This document shows, in pieces, positions 1-12,600 of a stretch of DNA of 23,230 nucleotides (within the stretch, counting starts at the first letter, position 1; every line of letters begins with the position of its first letter). Source of the stretch: Apostichopus parvimensis (Eukaryota > Echinodermata > Holothuroidea > Aspidochirotida > Stichopodidae); assembly GCA_000934455.1 (NCBI GenBank), contig KN886773.1, forward strand, positions 56,999 through 80,228. Reading direction: 5' to 3'. Made by a program: the position numbers and the translations under genes. The notes beneath the pieces are model-generated. The model searched no databases. It was not told the DNA's origin and saw only the letters and a list, made by a program, of their open reading frames with translations.

Positions 1-335
1 TACAATGTAATACAATACAATGTAATACAATACAATACAATGTAATACAATACAATGTAATACAATACAATACAATGTAATACAATACAATGTAATACAT
101 GTAATACAATACAATGTAATACAATACAATTCAATGTAATACAATACAATGTTTTACAATACAATGTAATACAATACAATGTAATACAATGCATTGCAAC
201 ACAATGCATTGCAACACAACACAACCAAATAAAATATAATATAATATAATACAATGCAAGCAATGCAACACAATACAAAGCAACACAATATAATATAATA
301 TAATACAATGCAATGAAACACAATACAATTCAAAA
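1..335. repeat. TACAA/TGTAA satellite at left edge
   Basis: Nearly pure array of TACAATACAATGTAA-type words (5-, 10- and 15-bp steps). From about 180 it changes to TGCAACACAA-type words and TATAATATAA runs, where a roughly 60-bp higher-order step is visible. It lies in the last visible SCFD1 intron and is cut by the window edge. The short ORFs across it are artefacts of the pentamer period. From 336 to 558 I see only plain intron sequence. Confidence 0.9.
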
Positions 336-558
336 TACAATGTTCTAGTCTAAAGAGGAATAGGTTAAATGTAATTTAGATGTGATTGACAGACAGATTA
401 TGACTGATAAAATTTCAGGGTCTATCCAATTTTCTGATATATTTGAAGATGATTTTATGATCAAATATCGGTGCAAGTTGTTGCCCCTTGTACTCCTGCC
501 TATGCTACTATGTAGGGCTCTGCAGCAGGATTTGCATATCCCTCTACCCATAGCTTAC

Positions 559-611
559 CTCTCTGTTGACCTTAGTAGTTTAGGATCAAAGTATCTGTAT
601 TCATCAGTTTC
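559..611 (-). CDS. SCFD1: SCFD1 coding exon 18 (last exon in window)
   Basis: Residues 549-566: [17 protein letters not shown], ending at phase 2 with donor GTAAGC; acceptor ATTGCAG. Matches human ETDDYRYFDPKMLRG. The intron after it runs into the left-edge satellite, so the C-terminal exon(s) are outside the window. Confidence 0.93.
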
Positions 612-3600
612 CTGCAATAAACAGAGAGACAAACAGACAGACATGTTACAAATAGCTACTAAGAACACATACATAGTGTACCTCAAATCTCATCCATCTG
701 TTTGCCATGGTAACAGCACTCCTTCCAAAAATGAATGCAACACAAAATATGACATAAAGGTCATTATCATCTTAAACATACATCAGTAAAGCCCGAAGAT
801 TAAAAAAATAAATATATGGTGAAAAAATGTCAAAAATGGCAGCAGATACTTGGAATGCTGAGCCTAATGACCGTAAACCTCTAGCTTTGTCTGTGTTGAG
901 TATAAAGGGGAACTACTTTTAAATTTCACATTTTTGGTAAATTATTAAATATTTTAGGGGATTAGATTGATACATCGTTCCTATCACATTAATACCGAAG
1001 ACGTAGATATGTGGATTGGTAAGACTTCAATGCTAGAAGTACACAAATTGATCCTGTACTAGTTACTATTAGAAATGCAAAATTTTTCACAAAATGCCCG
1101 CTTAATTTCAAAAAAATTCACTTTTCATGATGACGAGCCAAAAATACAAGAGGTGGCCTTTTAGAATGATGACAATGCTAATTGCAATGTATGTATGTAT
1201 GTATTTTAGATCCTCCTGCAAGCAGGAACTCGCGAAGAAGCCTCATTGGCTTATCAAAGCCGCAAGCTGCTCGAAGTCGGTCTCTTAGATTCATATTTAA
1301 TGTCTATGATTATGAATTGTCAACAACTCTGTAACAGTGATGGATTGACAACTCTGTAACACTGATGGATGATGTAACACTGATGAATAACACTGTAACA
1401 CTGTGATGGATTTGCATTTGAAACCAAAGAGGAAGGTCGGCTTTTAAAAGACCTTATGCAGTTTACTATAGGTTCATAGCTCATGAAAAATGTTTAATGA
1501 AGAACAATACACCACTTTATATATTAAAGGTTTATATCATTCCGTACATTGCATTTTGCAACTGAGCTTTGTGTCCAGTTCTTGTATAATTACAAGCACC
1601 GATATAGATATTGATCAATTTACCTGGTCTGACTTCAGTTCCATCAGGGCATCTACTACACGAGTGACTGGAAGATTCTGTAGGTACAAATAATATGAAC
1701 AGCTCAGGAAGGAAAGCAGTATATTTTATGTTTTCTTATACATACAGCACACTTGGGATTATTGTATCTAGTATCAAGGATATAGCCAGCTCAAGCCACC
1801 AACAACCTACACTGCTATGTCTTACTGTTAGGGGTTAAGGTAATCACCATGACACATGCCCCTTGTTCCAATTCTCTTTCAAGCCCTTAAATGGTCCGCT
1901 GTTTAGGAAACAGGATATGACAACCAGTTGGCAGCCATGAGTGAATGTGATGGCCGCATTCTTTCCAAACAGAGAGGAGGTGTGGGAGGAGGAGGAGGAG
2001 GAGGAGGGGAGGGAGGAGGGGAGGCAAAGGAGGGGGAGGTGAGGAGAAGGGGAGGAGCAGGAAAGGCAGGAGGAGGAGGGGAGGGGGGAGGGTTCACTTT
2101 TCACCAGTGGTCCGTGACCATTTCTGAGCGTAAATGTTGTATTGGTCCAAGATGAGGAACAGTAAAAAATTTGCCAGCTCAAGTAAAAAACCTACGACAT
2201 CTGAGATGATTTCATCACATTTCCTTCCTCAACTTGAATGTGACACTTTCTTCATTCAAAACTTTTATGTTGACACAATGTCAATTGCAAGGACGTGCAT
2301 ATATCACACTCCAGGGGATAATTAGTAATCAAGTTGTGTGTAGCAGTTTGGATGACTCTGAACGTATTATTAGAAACTACAAAAAACTGCTTCACGTATT
2401 TGCACTCGTATAACAACTTTACCATTTTGCATTGCATTCTGGGAGGCAATACTGGATAGAAACTGGATAGAAATGAGAGCTTGTTGCAATACAAACCATA
2501 GAACCATACACTTACATGTTTCTTAACTACAAAGTTCTTCACACCTTCCATTACAAATTGGGATCCAGTGCTCATGAGCTTTGAGAACATTCCAACTGTT
2601 TTGGTTCCTCCTCCTCCATACTGATTAGGAGACGACAATTTGGCAAATGCTCTATAAAACAAAAAGAAGAATAATTCAAAGAAATTAGAAATCCATATTT
2701 TTATAACTTAACAATAGAATATTGGGACAACTGAAAATTGTACTCCATGATAGATGTAAATGCTACCATTTTCCTGAATTTTTTTTCCCCCCTGCGCCTT
2801 ATTAACTCTAAACTTGATAACGTATCCAGAAGGAACTGAACAAAGTATTGCAGGTTGTTGATCGTGGTATCACGGTTTGTCAGTTACTCCAATCCAAACA
2901 GATCCAAACATTATAGTACATACACTAATTTTACACTAACATACTTCATGGTTTGGGATTAATGAAAGAAGTATCCACTCCCTCCCCCTCCCCATCCCAG
3001 CACCACAGATATGTGGGGAGGACATTAAATTTTACAATATAGTAGTAAAGTCTGAGCATAGGAAACTGTTTGAATACAGCTGCACGGTCTACGAGAGACA
3101 TAAAGAAACAATGATATCTGCTAAGAATCTACTAAAACAAAACACATGAGGTAAAAATAATAATAATTCAAAGAAATTAGAAATGTGAAGGTAAATGTAT
3201 AATATTTGGCTGTGGGAAATATCCTGTTTAGGTACAACACATCGGGCCTGTAGTATACCTCATTTTTATTTTAATATGTAAAAACAGATCTTCCATTCAT
3301 AGATTTATTAACTATACTTACTTCCACTGCTTAATGTACTGCAGGGCTGCCAGATTACATCCAGCTGTCTGTAAGGCCATAGCATATTGATCAAACTCAG
3401 CCTTTGAATAAAAAAATCATGAAAAAAGGAAAATATGAAAACATCAAGTGATACTAATCTAACCTCTCTGGGGATAAATCTCAAATTGAGAAACAATATT
3501 ACAGATAAAAATGATATAACTAATAACTGAAGAAACTGCAAACAAACAGCTCGGTAACACAAAAACATGAAAAGGAAAATACGAAAACATCAAGTGATAC

Positions 3601-6600
3601 TATTCTAACCTCTCTGGGGATAAATCTGAAATTCAGCAGCAATATTACCGATAAAAAGGATATAACTGAAGCAACTGCAATCAAACAGCTTGGTAACACA
3701 AAAACATGAAAAGGCAAATATGAAAACATCAAGTGATACTAATCTAACCTCTCTGGGGATAAATCTCAAATTGAGGAACAACATTACAGATCAAAATGAT
3801 ATAACTAATAACTGAAGCAGCTGCAAACAAACAGCTCGGTAACACAAAAGTTATGAAACAATGTATAAACTGCACGCAAGCAAAAAAAACAATTTAAACG
3901 GAGAATAACGGAGAAAGAAAGTGGATAAATTGACTCACGTCTGTCATTGACGGTGTACAGATGTAGTGAATGATGAAGAGTCTGAGCTTATCCGTTGGTC
4001 TGCCCGCCTCTGGATCCTGAATCACATCTAAGATGGATCTGTCCTGTGTCTGCTTGCTCATTAACTTCTCTTCCATTTCAAAATACATATCTAACTTTCT
4101 ACCCTAAGGATTGAAAAAAAAACAAAAGAAGATGTTAAGAATGTGGCCAAAATCTGCTGTACTGGAAATGTCTGATATTTTACCATTGGCATTTTGTTGC
4201 AATTACGTGACACTCGTGTGTACCTCACACCGAGACACGCTCTACGCTTCATTAATATACAAAGTGTTGTTACCTTTATCTCTTCTAGCAGGGCAGTAGC
4301 TACATTGGTGTGTAGATCTATCAACCTCTTCTTCTCCAAAAGCTCCGGTAAAGAACTGCACAAGAAACAAATGAAGTATACAGTATCAATATGAAGAATG
4401 TAATTCACACTGCAAATCAAAAGTTGGCATATCAGGGACAAACTTTGCGACCAGTAGTTAAACATTAACATTTGTTTTTAACATAAATAAATTAACCTGT
4501 CTGTATTCTGTGCGTGTTTTTGTCCCTTCTGTTACTGTTACTTGTCATTTAGCCTTTGAAGAAGAGCCTGCTAGGATCGAAACGTCAGGCCAACTTACTT
4601 CTACACAGGCTCTCTAGTGGATAAGCAGTTTGCTAACAGTTTTATTTTATTTTGATAAATAAATTCAAACGTGTCTCCACATTACTAATATCGAGTCTCA
4701 AAAACCCATTGAAATTATTTTATTGGGCTTGAATCACTTGTCGGTCTTTGCTGCTAATCCTGGAATTGGGAAAAGGGGTGAGAGGAGTGGGGGAGGAATC
4801 TTAAAAGCCGGGTGTTTAATATAATGTGCAGACAGACAGTTGTCGGAAGATCAAACGAAGATGTTCAAAGACACAACATGAGCGCAACGACTCTTGTTAT
4901 GACTGTGCTACCCAACCACTCACCTCCAAGCAGTATTACCGTAGACTATTTCATTGTATTATTCTCAATTTTCGGTACACTTTATAGAGTTGTTTCTTAT
5001 GTGACAGCACAATTAATTATACTGCATAACTAGCCACTCTCTTTTGTTTTAAACGCTTTAATATTTACACACCAGAAACATAGTGGTGTTAACGAAACAA
5101 CAAAATAAAACACTAGGACTAAACTGTAAACACACTTTGGTTTGTGCTCATACCAGGTACGTACCTTACAGCAGATGTGAGCTTGGCAGTGTTATCCGAG
5201 AGCATGCTGATTGCCGATTCATCTTCTCCTTCGAGGCCCTAAGATATTGACAAAAAGTAACGATAAAATAATTACATAATCAGTTTAATTCAAGAAGCAC
5301 AACAATGGTTTAATTCATGCAACCAATTTGCGCATAAAATCTATCCCTTCTTTACAGAGACAAACTCATTGAAATAAAGACCCTATCTATCAGTCAAATG
5401 GCAGTTTTTCTTTTCCCAACCTCTGCCCCCTTCCCCAATACTCCTCCACATCCTCTTCTTAACCCAAACAGTGATGCCTTTACTAACAACTCCGGTTTTG
5501 TACGTACCATGTCCTGTTTGAGTTTCTTCACTTCATCCTCTGATGCTCGGTAGGTCTCTAACTCCTCCTGCACAGCCTCTGCTACCTCTGGAAATGGACT
5601 GAAAGAAAAACAACATTTTATTTAAAAACATGATCTGTGTGTTCCCATTTGATACCATCAATGTTCTGTGTGTGTACCCATTTGATATCATCAATATTCT
5701 GTGTGTGTTCCCATTGATATCATCAATGTTCTGTGTGTGTTCCCGTTTGATACCATCCATATTCTGTGTGTGTTTCCATTTGATACCATCCATATTATGT
5801 GTGTGTTTCCATTTGATATCATCAATGGTTGTGTGTGTTCCCATTTGATATCATCAATGTTCTGTGTGTGTTCCCATTTGATATCATCAATGTTCTGTGT
5901 GTGTTCCCATTTGATATCATCAATGTTCTGTGTGTGTTCCCATTTGATATCATCAATGTTCTATGTGTGTTCCCATTTGATATCATCAATGTTCTGTGTG
6001 TGTTCCCATCTGATATCATCAATGTTCTGTGTTTTTTCCCATTTGATATCATCAATGTTCTGTGTATGTTCCATTTGATGTCATCCATGTTCTGTGTGTG
6101 TTCCCATTTGATATCCTCAATGTTCTGGGTGTGTTCCCGTTTGATATCATCAATGTTCTGTGTGTGTTCCCATTTGATACCATCAATGTTCTGTGTGTGT
6201 TCCCATATGATATCATCAATGTTCTGTGTGTGTTCCCATTTGATACCATCAATGTTCTGTGTGTGTTCCCATATGATATCATCAATGTTCTTGTTTGTGT
6301 TTCATTTGATATCTTCAATATTTCTGCACATGGGTTCTCAATTGCTACTGTCAACGTCATATACGCCTCTTAACCCGATTGTTTGAAGTTGAATGAACCC
6401 CGATTGCTGCTAAAAACAACTGTGAGATTAAATTACACAGATCTAGGCTGCAACTCTCAACTTTAAAAAAATTAGTGCACAGTTTAGATAATAATTAGTT
6501 TAATTAGTGACACAAAGATGGCAGGAGGCCAATTAATTCATTCAAGTATCATAGAAAGTACTTACTTGCCCTTCTGTCCTTGCCAAAATTTATCATTTGA

Positions 6601-9600
6601 TGCAAGATCATAGTTTTTCCTTTTTATCCGAGGTGGTTGACCCGTGGCAGGATTTCCTTTGTCTAATTTTTCTTCTACTACAACCCTGTTTAAATTCAAG
6701 TCCTGCGGAAAACAATTTGTGATGGTAATTTACAGGCTGAAACACAACTACATATTTCTTTACATTACATGCAACAATCACTCTCAGCCATGGGCAACCA
6801 GGGGGAGGGGGGGGTCCAATGTGGGGTTATCATATTAGTAAAAGAGTGCAAAGATAATCTAAAGCAGGATACGACATGAAAACTTCAGATAGGAAAGGTA
6901 AATGAAAATTACGACAAAGTTAAGACAATATTTTATGTATAATGGACACAATTTACCTATCTGTGGTTTGATTTGTAATCTAAGATTATATCCTACGCAG
7001 GTTAATTTTCACCACCAAACTTTCATATCTCTAACCTATTCCAGCGCAAACAAAATGCCATCTATTTCGTTTTGGACTGACAACCTTCTTTGTAAATTGT
7101 AAATTTAAAGTAGCAATGACTCACTAGCACATCATGGGCGAGGGCCTGGTACGTCCAGGTATGATGGAAGGGTGTGGTCATGTCTATATTACGGTCAATG
7201 ATGACCAAGAGTGGACGTTGGAAGCTGTCAAAACACAAAACAAAATAAGAAAATGATGATGTCATGATACTGAATTGATCATTTACTAGATCCCTCACTC
7301 AGAAGTATTTTCTCTAAAGTGCACCAGCAACCAAAGATAATTTTTTTGGATGTTTACCTGAAGATTAACAGCCTGTTTGTTTCCACATGTTGAATGGAAC
7401 ATAATTATACTCTAGGTATGTAATTAGTCCTTTGTCTGGCTAACCTTGCATGGTTTATTAGTGCAGGGTTCATTAATTAACGAACCACAAATGTGATTGG
7501 ACAGTCGCATGACCCCCTCCCTCTCCCCCCCCCCCCCCCTCTCTCTCTCCTTTTCAAAAAGAGGCCCTTCATATATTTTTGGTCCTACACAGCCAAAAAC
7601 TACTTCCACATGTAGGGCCAATAGATTATAATTTATGTCGATTAGGAACAAGTAAAAAAGCACTCAAAATGTCCATATGAGGTATATCCTAGACCCTGGG
7701 TAAATAATTCTACTCAATGTTCCATGATCATGTGACCAGCTCAACTAATCTTGAACAGTTCTTATTATGAGAACAGTACATACTTTCAGTCCTACAATTG
7801 TCTGCATATAACCTGAACTAGGCTCACTTACAAAGACAATTTTGACCAACAGGAACTTTGCAGGAAATATCGACTTCTTTACTTTGGGGTTGTTGTCTTG
7901 ATCAAGTGAACAATGTTGCCATAAGACCAAAAGCATTAGTCTACTCAGAGTAAAAAGTCACTTGATCTTTGAATACTTCTTTAGAGTACCAGCAGAATCC
8001 TCTTGTAATAGTTTCTCATTTATTCTTACAAGAAGTTTTCTCTCTCTCTTTCTTACCTGAACTGGCCTGCTTGTAAAGAATCCGAGGTAAACAAGCTGCT
8101 GCGTGCGTCTCGTAGATTTTCTCTTAATTTCTTGTCCAGTTTCTGTGCGAAAGATGCAAAAGAAAACAATGGTTATTGTGGAAGTATTATCAACTATCTT
8201 GTTGGTAGCGTTTACCTTGCCACCAAATCAAGACATTTCATTCATTATCAAAATAATGTTCTTTTTCATCCAAAAATGTGAATTATATATATTGAATTAT
8301 ATCAGCATGTAAAAATAATTCAATATACTGTTTTAAGCCATGCATAATGAAAATAACAATAATGATTATAAGAATAAAACAGACTTTGAGAAAGGAAGCA
8401 ATTTGACATATCCACAAATATTTTTGATTGTCCTCCATTGACTTTCTTAATTCATTTTGATAAAAAATTTCAAACACTGAATAGCATTTTGGATACATTC
8501 AAGCTATTGTGAAGCTCTCCACCTCGGAAATTCGGCCTGTGTTTATCAGCTCAGTGAAACTGCATGGAAAGAGAGACATGGTTTATAAGAACTAAACCAA
8601 ATGGACTACATGAGTTCCTAAGACATCTTGTATTAATAGAGTAATAATTTCGCAGGTGCCAAATAACTGCTTGAGGGCTGCGTATTAGGAGGGGGAGCAA
8701 TTGTTTACACACCTCTGCTACCATTTCAGCTGCATTGCCTCTTGGACAGCGGATGATAGGCACGGTACCCATGGTAACCATAAAGGAGAAAAGGCTGTTA
8801 ACAATAGTGTCCATGATGGAGTCCATGTCTGTATCTTTTACATCTCCTCGGTTGATAGCTGGGAAGGACGAGGGTCGGAAACGACAAGACTTTATAACAG
8901 CAACCTTTATAATCATCAAATGTACTCTAAGCAGCCTATCACACTATGTGCATACAGAAGTGACACAAGCCTATGTTTCTGTCACCCAGAAAAGGCAGTA
9001 ACATGACATAGCAACTCCACAAAATTACTATCACTTCATTATGTTGAATATCATAAAAGAAGTTATAAACAAATCTACCACAAATCACCAGATAGGATGA
9101 AAGAGATGCAGAGAAAACAAACTTTGAAAAATTCAACCAACTAACACTAATGGTATCAACCATGCATGGGAATTAATTCTCTACATTTTATGAACATTAT
9201 AATGAGTTGGTATTTTCAAATGTCTCTTCCTACTGGAAGACTCTGAGACCATGTTGTAGAGACTACCAGCCATGACCTTATACAGTTCCTGTCAAAAACA
9301 TGATTGAAAGAACACAAGCTATATTCCCTTTTTGCTTTTCCCCTTTTCTTTGATAGACTTAAGTGTTTCATTTCAACTGATACTGAAGAAAAGACAGGTT
9401 AACATGAAACTATCAAAATTTTCCACAAATATATATGAACAGGCAGCTCTGTTCAGTGTAAGACCCAAACTACTCTTACATTACAGGAATCGTCAAACAC
9501 TAAAACTTCACAATTCTCAGGACCTACAGAGCAAGGGATCAAAATAAGGCATTACTTTACTTTTTTGTTATCCTTCAACAGTATACACGGTTTAGCTCTC

Positions 9601-12600
9601 GATGGCCGACATGATTGAAATTTCTGCTTGTAAGGATCACTTCACATTCTGCTTCATGTGTCACTTTAAGTGCAGGCTAACTATTAACATCATTCTAATG
9701 CATATATGCAATCACTTCAATGTGTGAGCAGATTAACAGAACTTAGCAGAACTTGTAAATATTTGTTTTAACTCACCGTAGTAAGAAATTTCATGTCTGT
9801 TCTGATGCCTGACCATGAAAAAGTAATCTTCTAAGGATATGAAGTTAAGGTACTGGTCGAAGACCTACAGGAAATAATACACAATAAATTCAAGCAATAA
9901 GACATGGCTTAAAAAGGAAACATTGTTGTAATGCAGACACAGCAAGAAACCAGATGACAAATACTCCAACTGGATCCAACTACGAAAGAGTAGCCCCCTC
10001 TCTCCCTACCTCCCCCCCCCACCCCCATTCCCCAATTGGTTAACTGATCTGCTTTTCAGGGAACTCATAACAGCACGATTAATGTCTAAGCCTTCACCAA
10101 TAAACAGGCATGCAAAAATTGTAATGAATAAAAATGTAAGGTATTATAATCACACGAAACAACTTAAAAATTTTGTCAAATTTGTCAAAGATTCCATGAA
10201 ATTGCAAATCAGGTTTAATAAATTTGTGATAGAGATTCCATGACGAATTATACTCAACGTCGAATGAAAGATTTCGGACACACTTAAAGAGCGGTCTGTT
10301 GTACGCTGGAGTCTAAGCATAGTGATCCAATGAATGAATGAAGTAAGAAGTGCTGAACATTTCCATTGTTTAATACAAATTGAATACCATTGTAAACAAC
10401 AATGAAATGGAGGTTTTTTGTTTTTTTATTGTAAATGAAATGAGTACTCATTATGATACCTTTGAAACTTGACTGATAGCATTAGCTGAGATTGCAACAC
10501 TGGCTAGGTCCTCTAGTCTTTGTCTTGATATTGCAGATATGAAGTTTAAGTAATAGCTCTCGTACAGTTGGTTTTGACAATCCTGGAAAGGGAAAAGATA
10601 TTCCATCAGAAGCAAAAGTTAACGAAAGACGGCAAACATATCATTGTACATATATATATATACATTTATACATGTTTAGAGGGGTTAGTTTAGTGTCAAG
10701 GGACATCATGGGACACTAATTACAACTGACATATTACTTCATCATTTAAGGCCTCTCAAAGGATAACATTTCATGTAAAATCAATGACCTCCCCCAACAT
10801 GAAGACATGAGAACATCTATATACTGGCATCCCTTACAATGATGCATTGTTGATGTGCAACCATCATCTTTGTGAGCTCTGGTGAACAAACATCAAGTGA
10901 TATTAAGGAAGTTGTTTTCAGCTGTCAATATTTACCTGACATATCCTTTGCACATTTTCTTCTGATGGCAAAACAAAGTAAACTGCTGGAACGTCTGGGA
11001 TTGTCTGTCTATCAGAGTGCAATAGTCTGTTAATAACAACAACAAACAACTTTGTGATAAAACATGAACTACTTGATGCCAACAACAGGGCTTTAATTTC
11101 AACAACAATAACAGCCCCCGTCACCTCCCTACCCCATCTATTGAACACAAAAGGTAAATAGGGGAGGACAAAAGTGCCTTGGAAAGTGATGCCGTTTGCA
11201 AGACCTAAACATATTCTTTTTTGAATGCCATCTTTTAAGACATTCATCAAGAAATGAATCAGAAAAGAAAGTAAAAGTTAGAAAGTAAATATTTCAATGA
11301 AATATTAGCCTCAGACTACTGTTAAAAAATTTTGTCCTGAAAAAGGATTCTGAAAACATTTGGTAATTATAAATCAGACTTGTGAGATATGAAAATCTAT
11401 ACACAATTCAGGCCACATAGATCTGTTAAAAGATGTCCATACCTAAACTTTTAAGATTTACATAGATGGATACCTAAATGATTTAAGAAAACATGTCAGA
11501 GGCATGTATTATGCACAAAATATGTTTGCAGCAATTTGCAATTATTCAACTGAAACTTTAGACAAAAGTCATGTGTGAAGCATTGAAACAACAAAATCTT
11601 ACAAATGGAGAGTAACTCCCATATCTCTCAATTCTCGGACAGACAGCAGAGGAGAGATGATGTCTTGACCAAATCGATCGTATACCAAAATCTGTGAAGT
11701 GGTAAAGAAATTATCATATATCATTAACCTGCATCGTGTCTTGTAGTTTAAATATGCAGCAAAGGAAGCAAGTAACATAGGTGAGTTCAGAGGATTTAAT
11801 CAAATTACTCAAAGAACTTATTTTTACTCAAACAACTTTTTCAGCACATTCTACACTGACACATCATCTTTGTCTTGTACTGTACCTCCTTATACAGTAT
11901 GATCCATACTATAATTTTAACATTTAGGCCCTTAATTCAATTAAACAGATCAGATTATGTATAATCATAATGATGGCTATGATTAGATCTTAGTTTGTAC
12001 CTATATTTTGCATCCATGACTTTAAGTGAATTTCATAACCAATACAGACCTACTCAACATATTAACTAATATAAGGGGCTACAGCATTGTGAGTTACAAA
12101 GTAGGCCAACTAGATTTCATATTACATTTGTCTACAGCACAAACATCACATTCTATGCCTACCTTCCATGATGGTTCATTCAACGATCCTTTGGTGACAG
12201 GTGCATTCAAATTCAACATGCGTTTCAAGGCAGCTGTAAAGAGGGAAGTTAATTGTAAGTAGACTAGACCATTTGTAAAAGTAATGGTCTCTATTCATTG
12301 GGTAGGCTAGGTCCCTACAGTGGGCATTAAGTAGTACACTTTATTTAATATTTATTCTAAACAACTGTCATGGTTCTTAGTCTTGTAACTTAGGCCTTAT
12401 CTGTAAGTTTGTTTGCATAGAGCATAAATTAGTGTAGACCTAGCTATTCCTAGTCCCAACAGTACCATCTTTAAAGTCTTTAAAATCCCTTCAGCCTCTG
12501 AAGATCCTGCTAGGATCAAAACTTCAGGCCCACTTACTTTTACACATCTTTAGAGTATGACGTCAGGATGAGGCCTATTTCTAAAATGAGAGAATATCAC

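Noticed and set aside
1..335. CRISPR-like or telomeric array
   Set aside because: It is a short-period TACAA/TGTAA satellite with no spacers and no telomere hexamer.
1844..2182. Pro/Ser-rich and Gly-rich ORFs
   Set aside because: Translations of the GGA tract in an intron; no family similarity.
5533..6386. Overlapping long ORFs on both strands ([11 protein letters not shown] and [11 protein letters not shown] repeats)
   Set aside because: They are the 33-bp minisatellite read in open frames, inside an SCFD1 intron, with no start or splice context.
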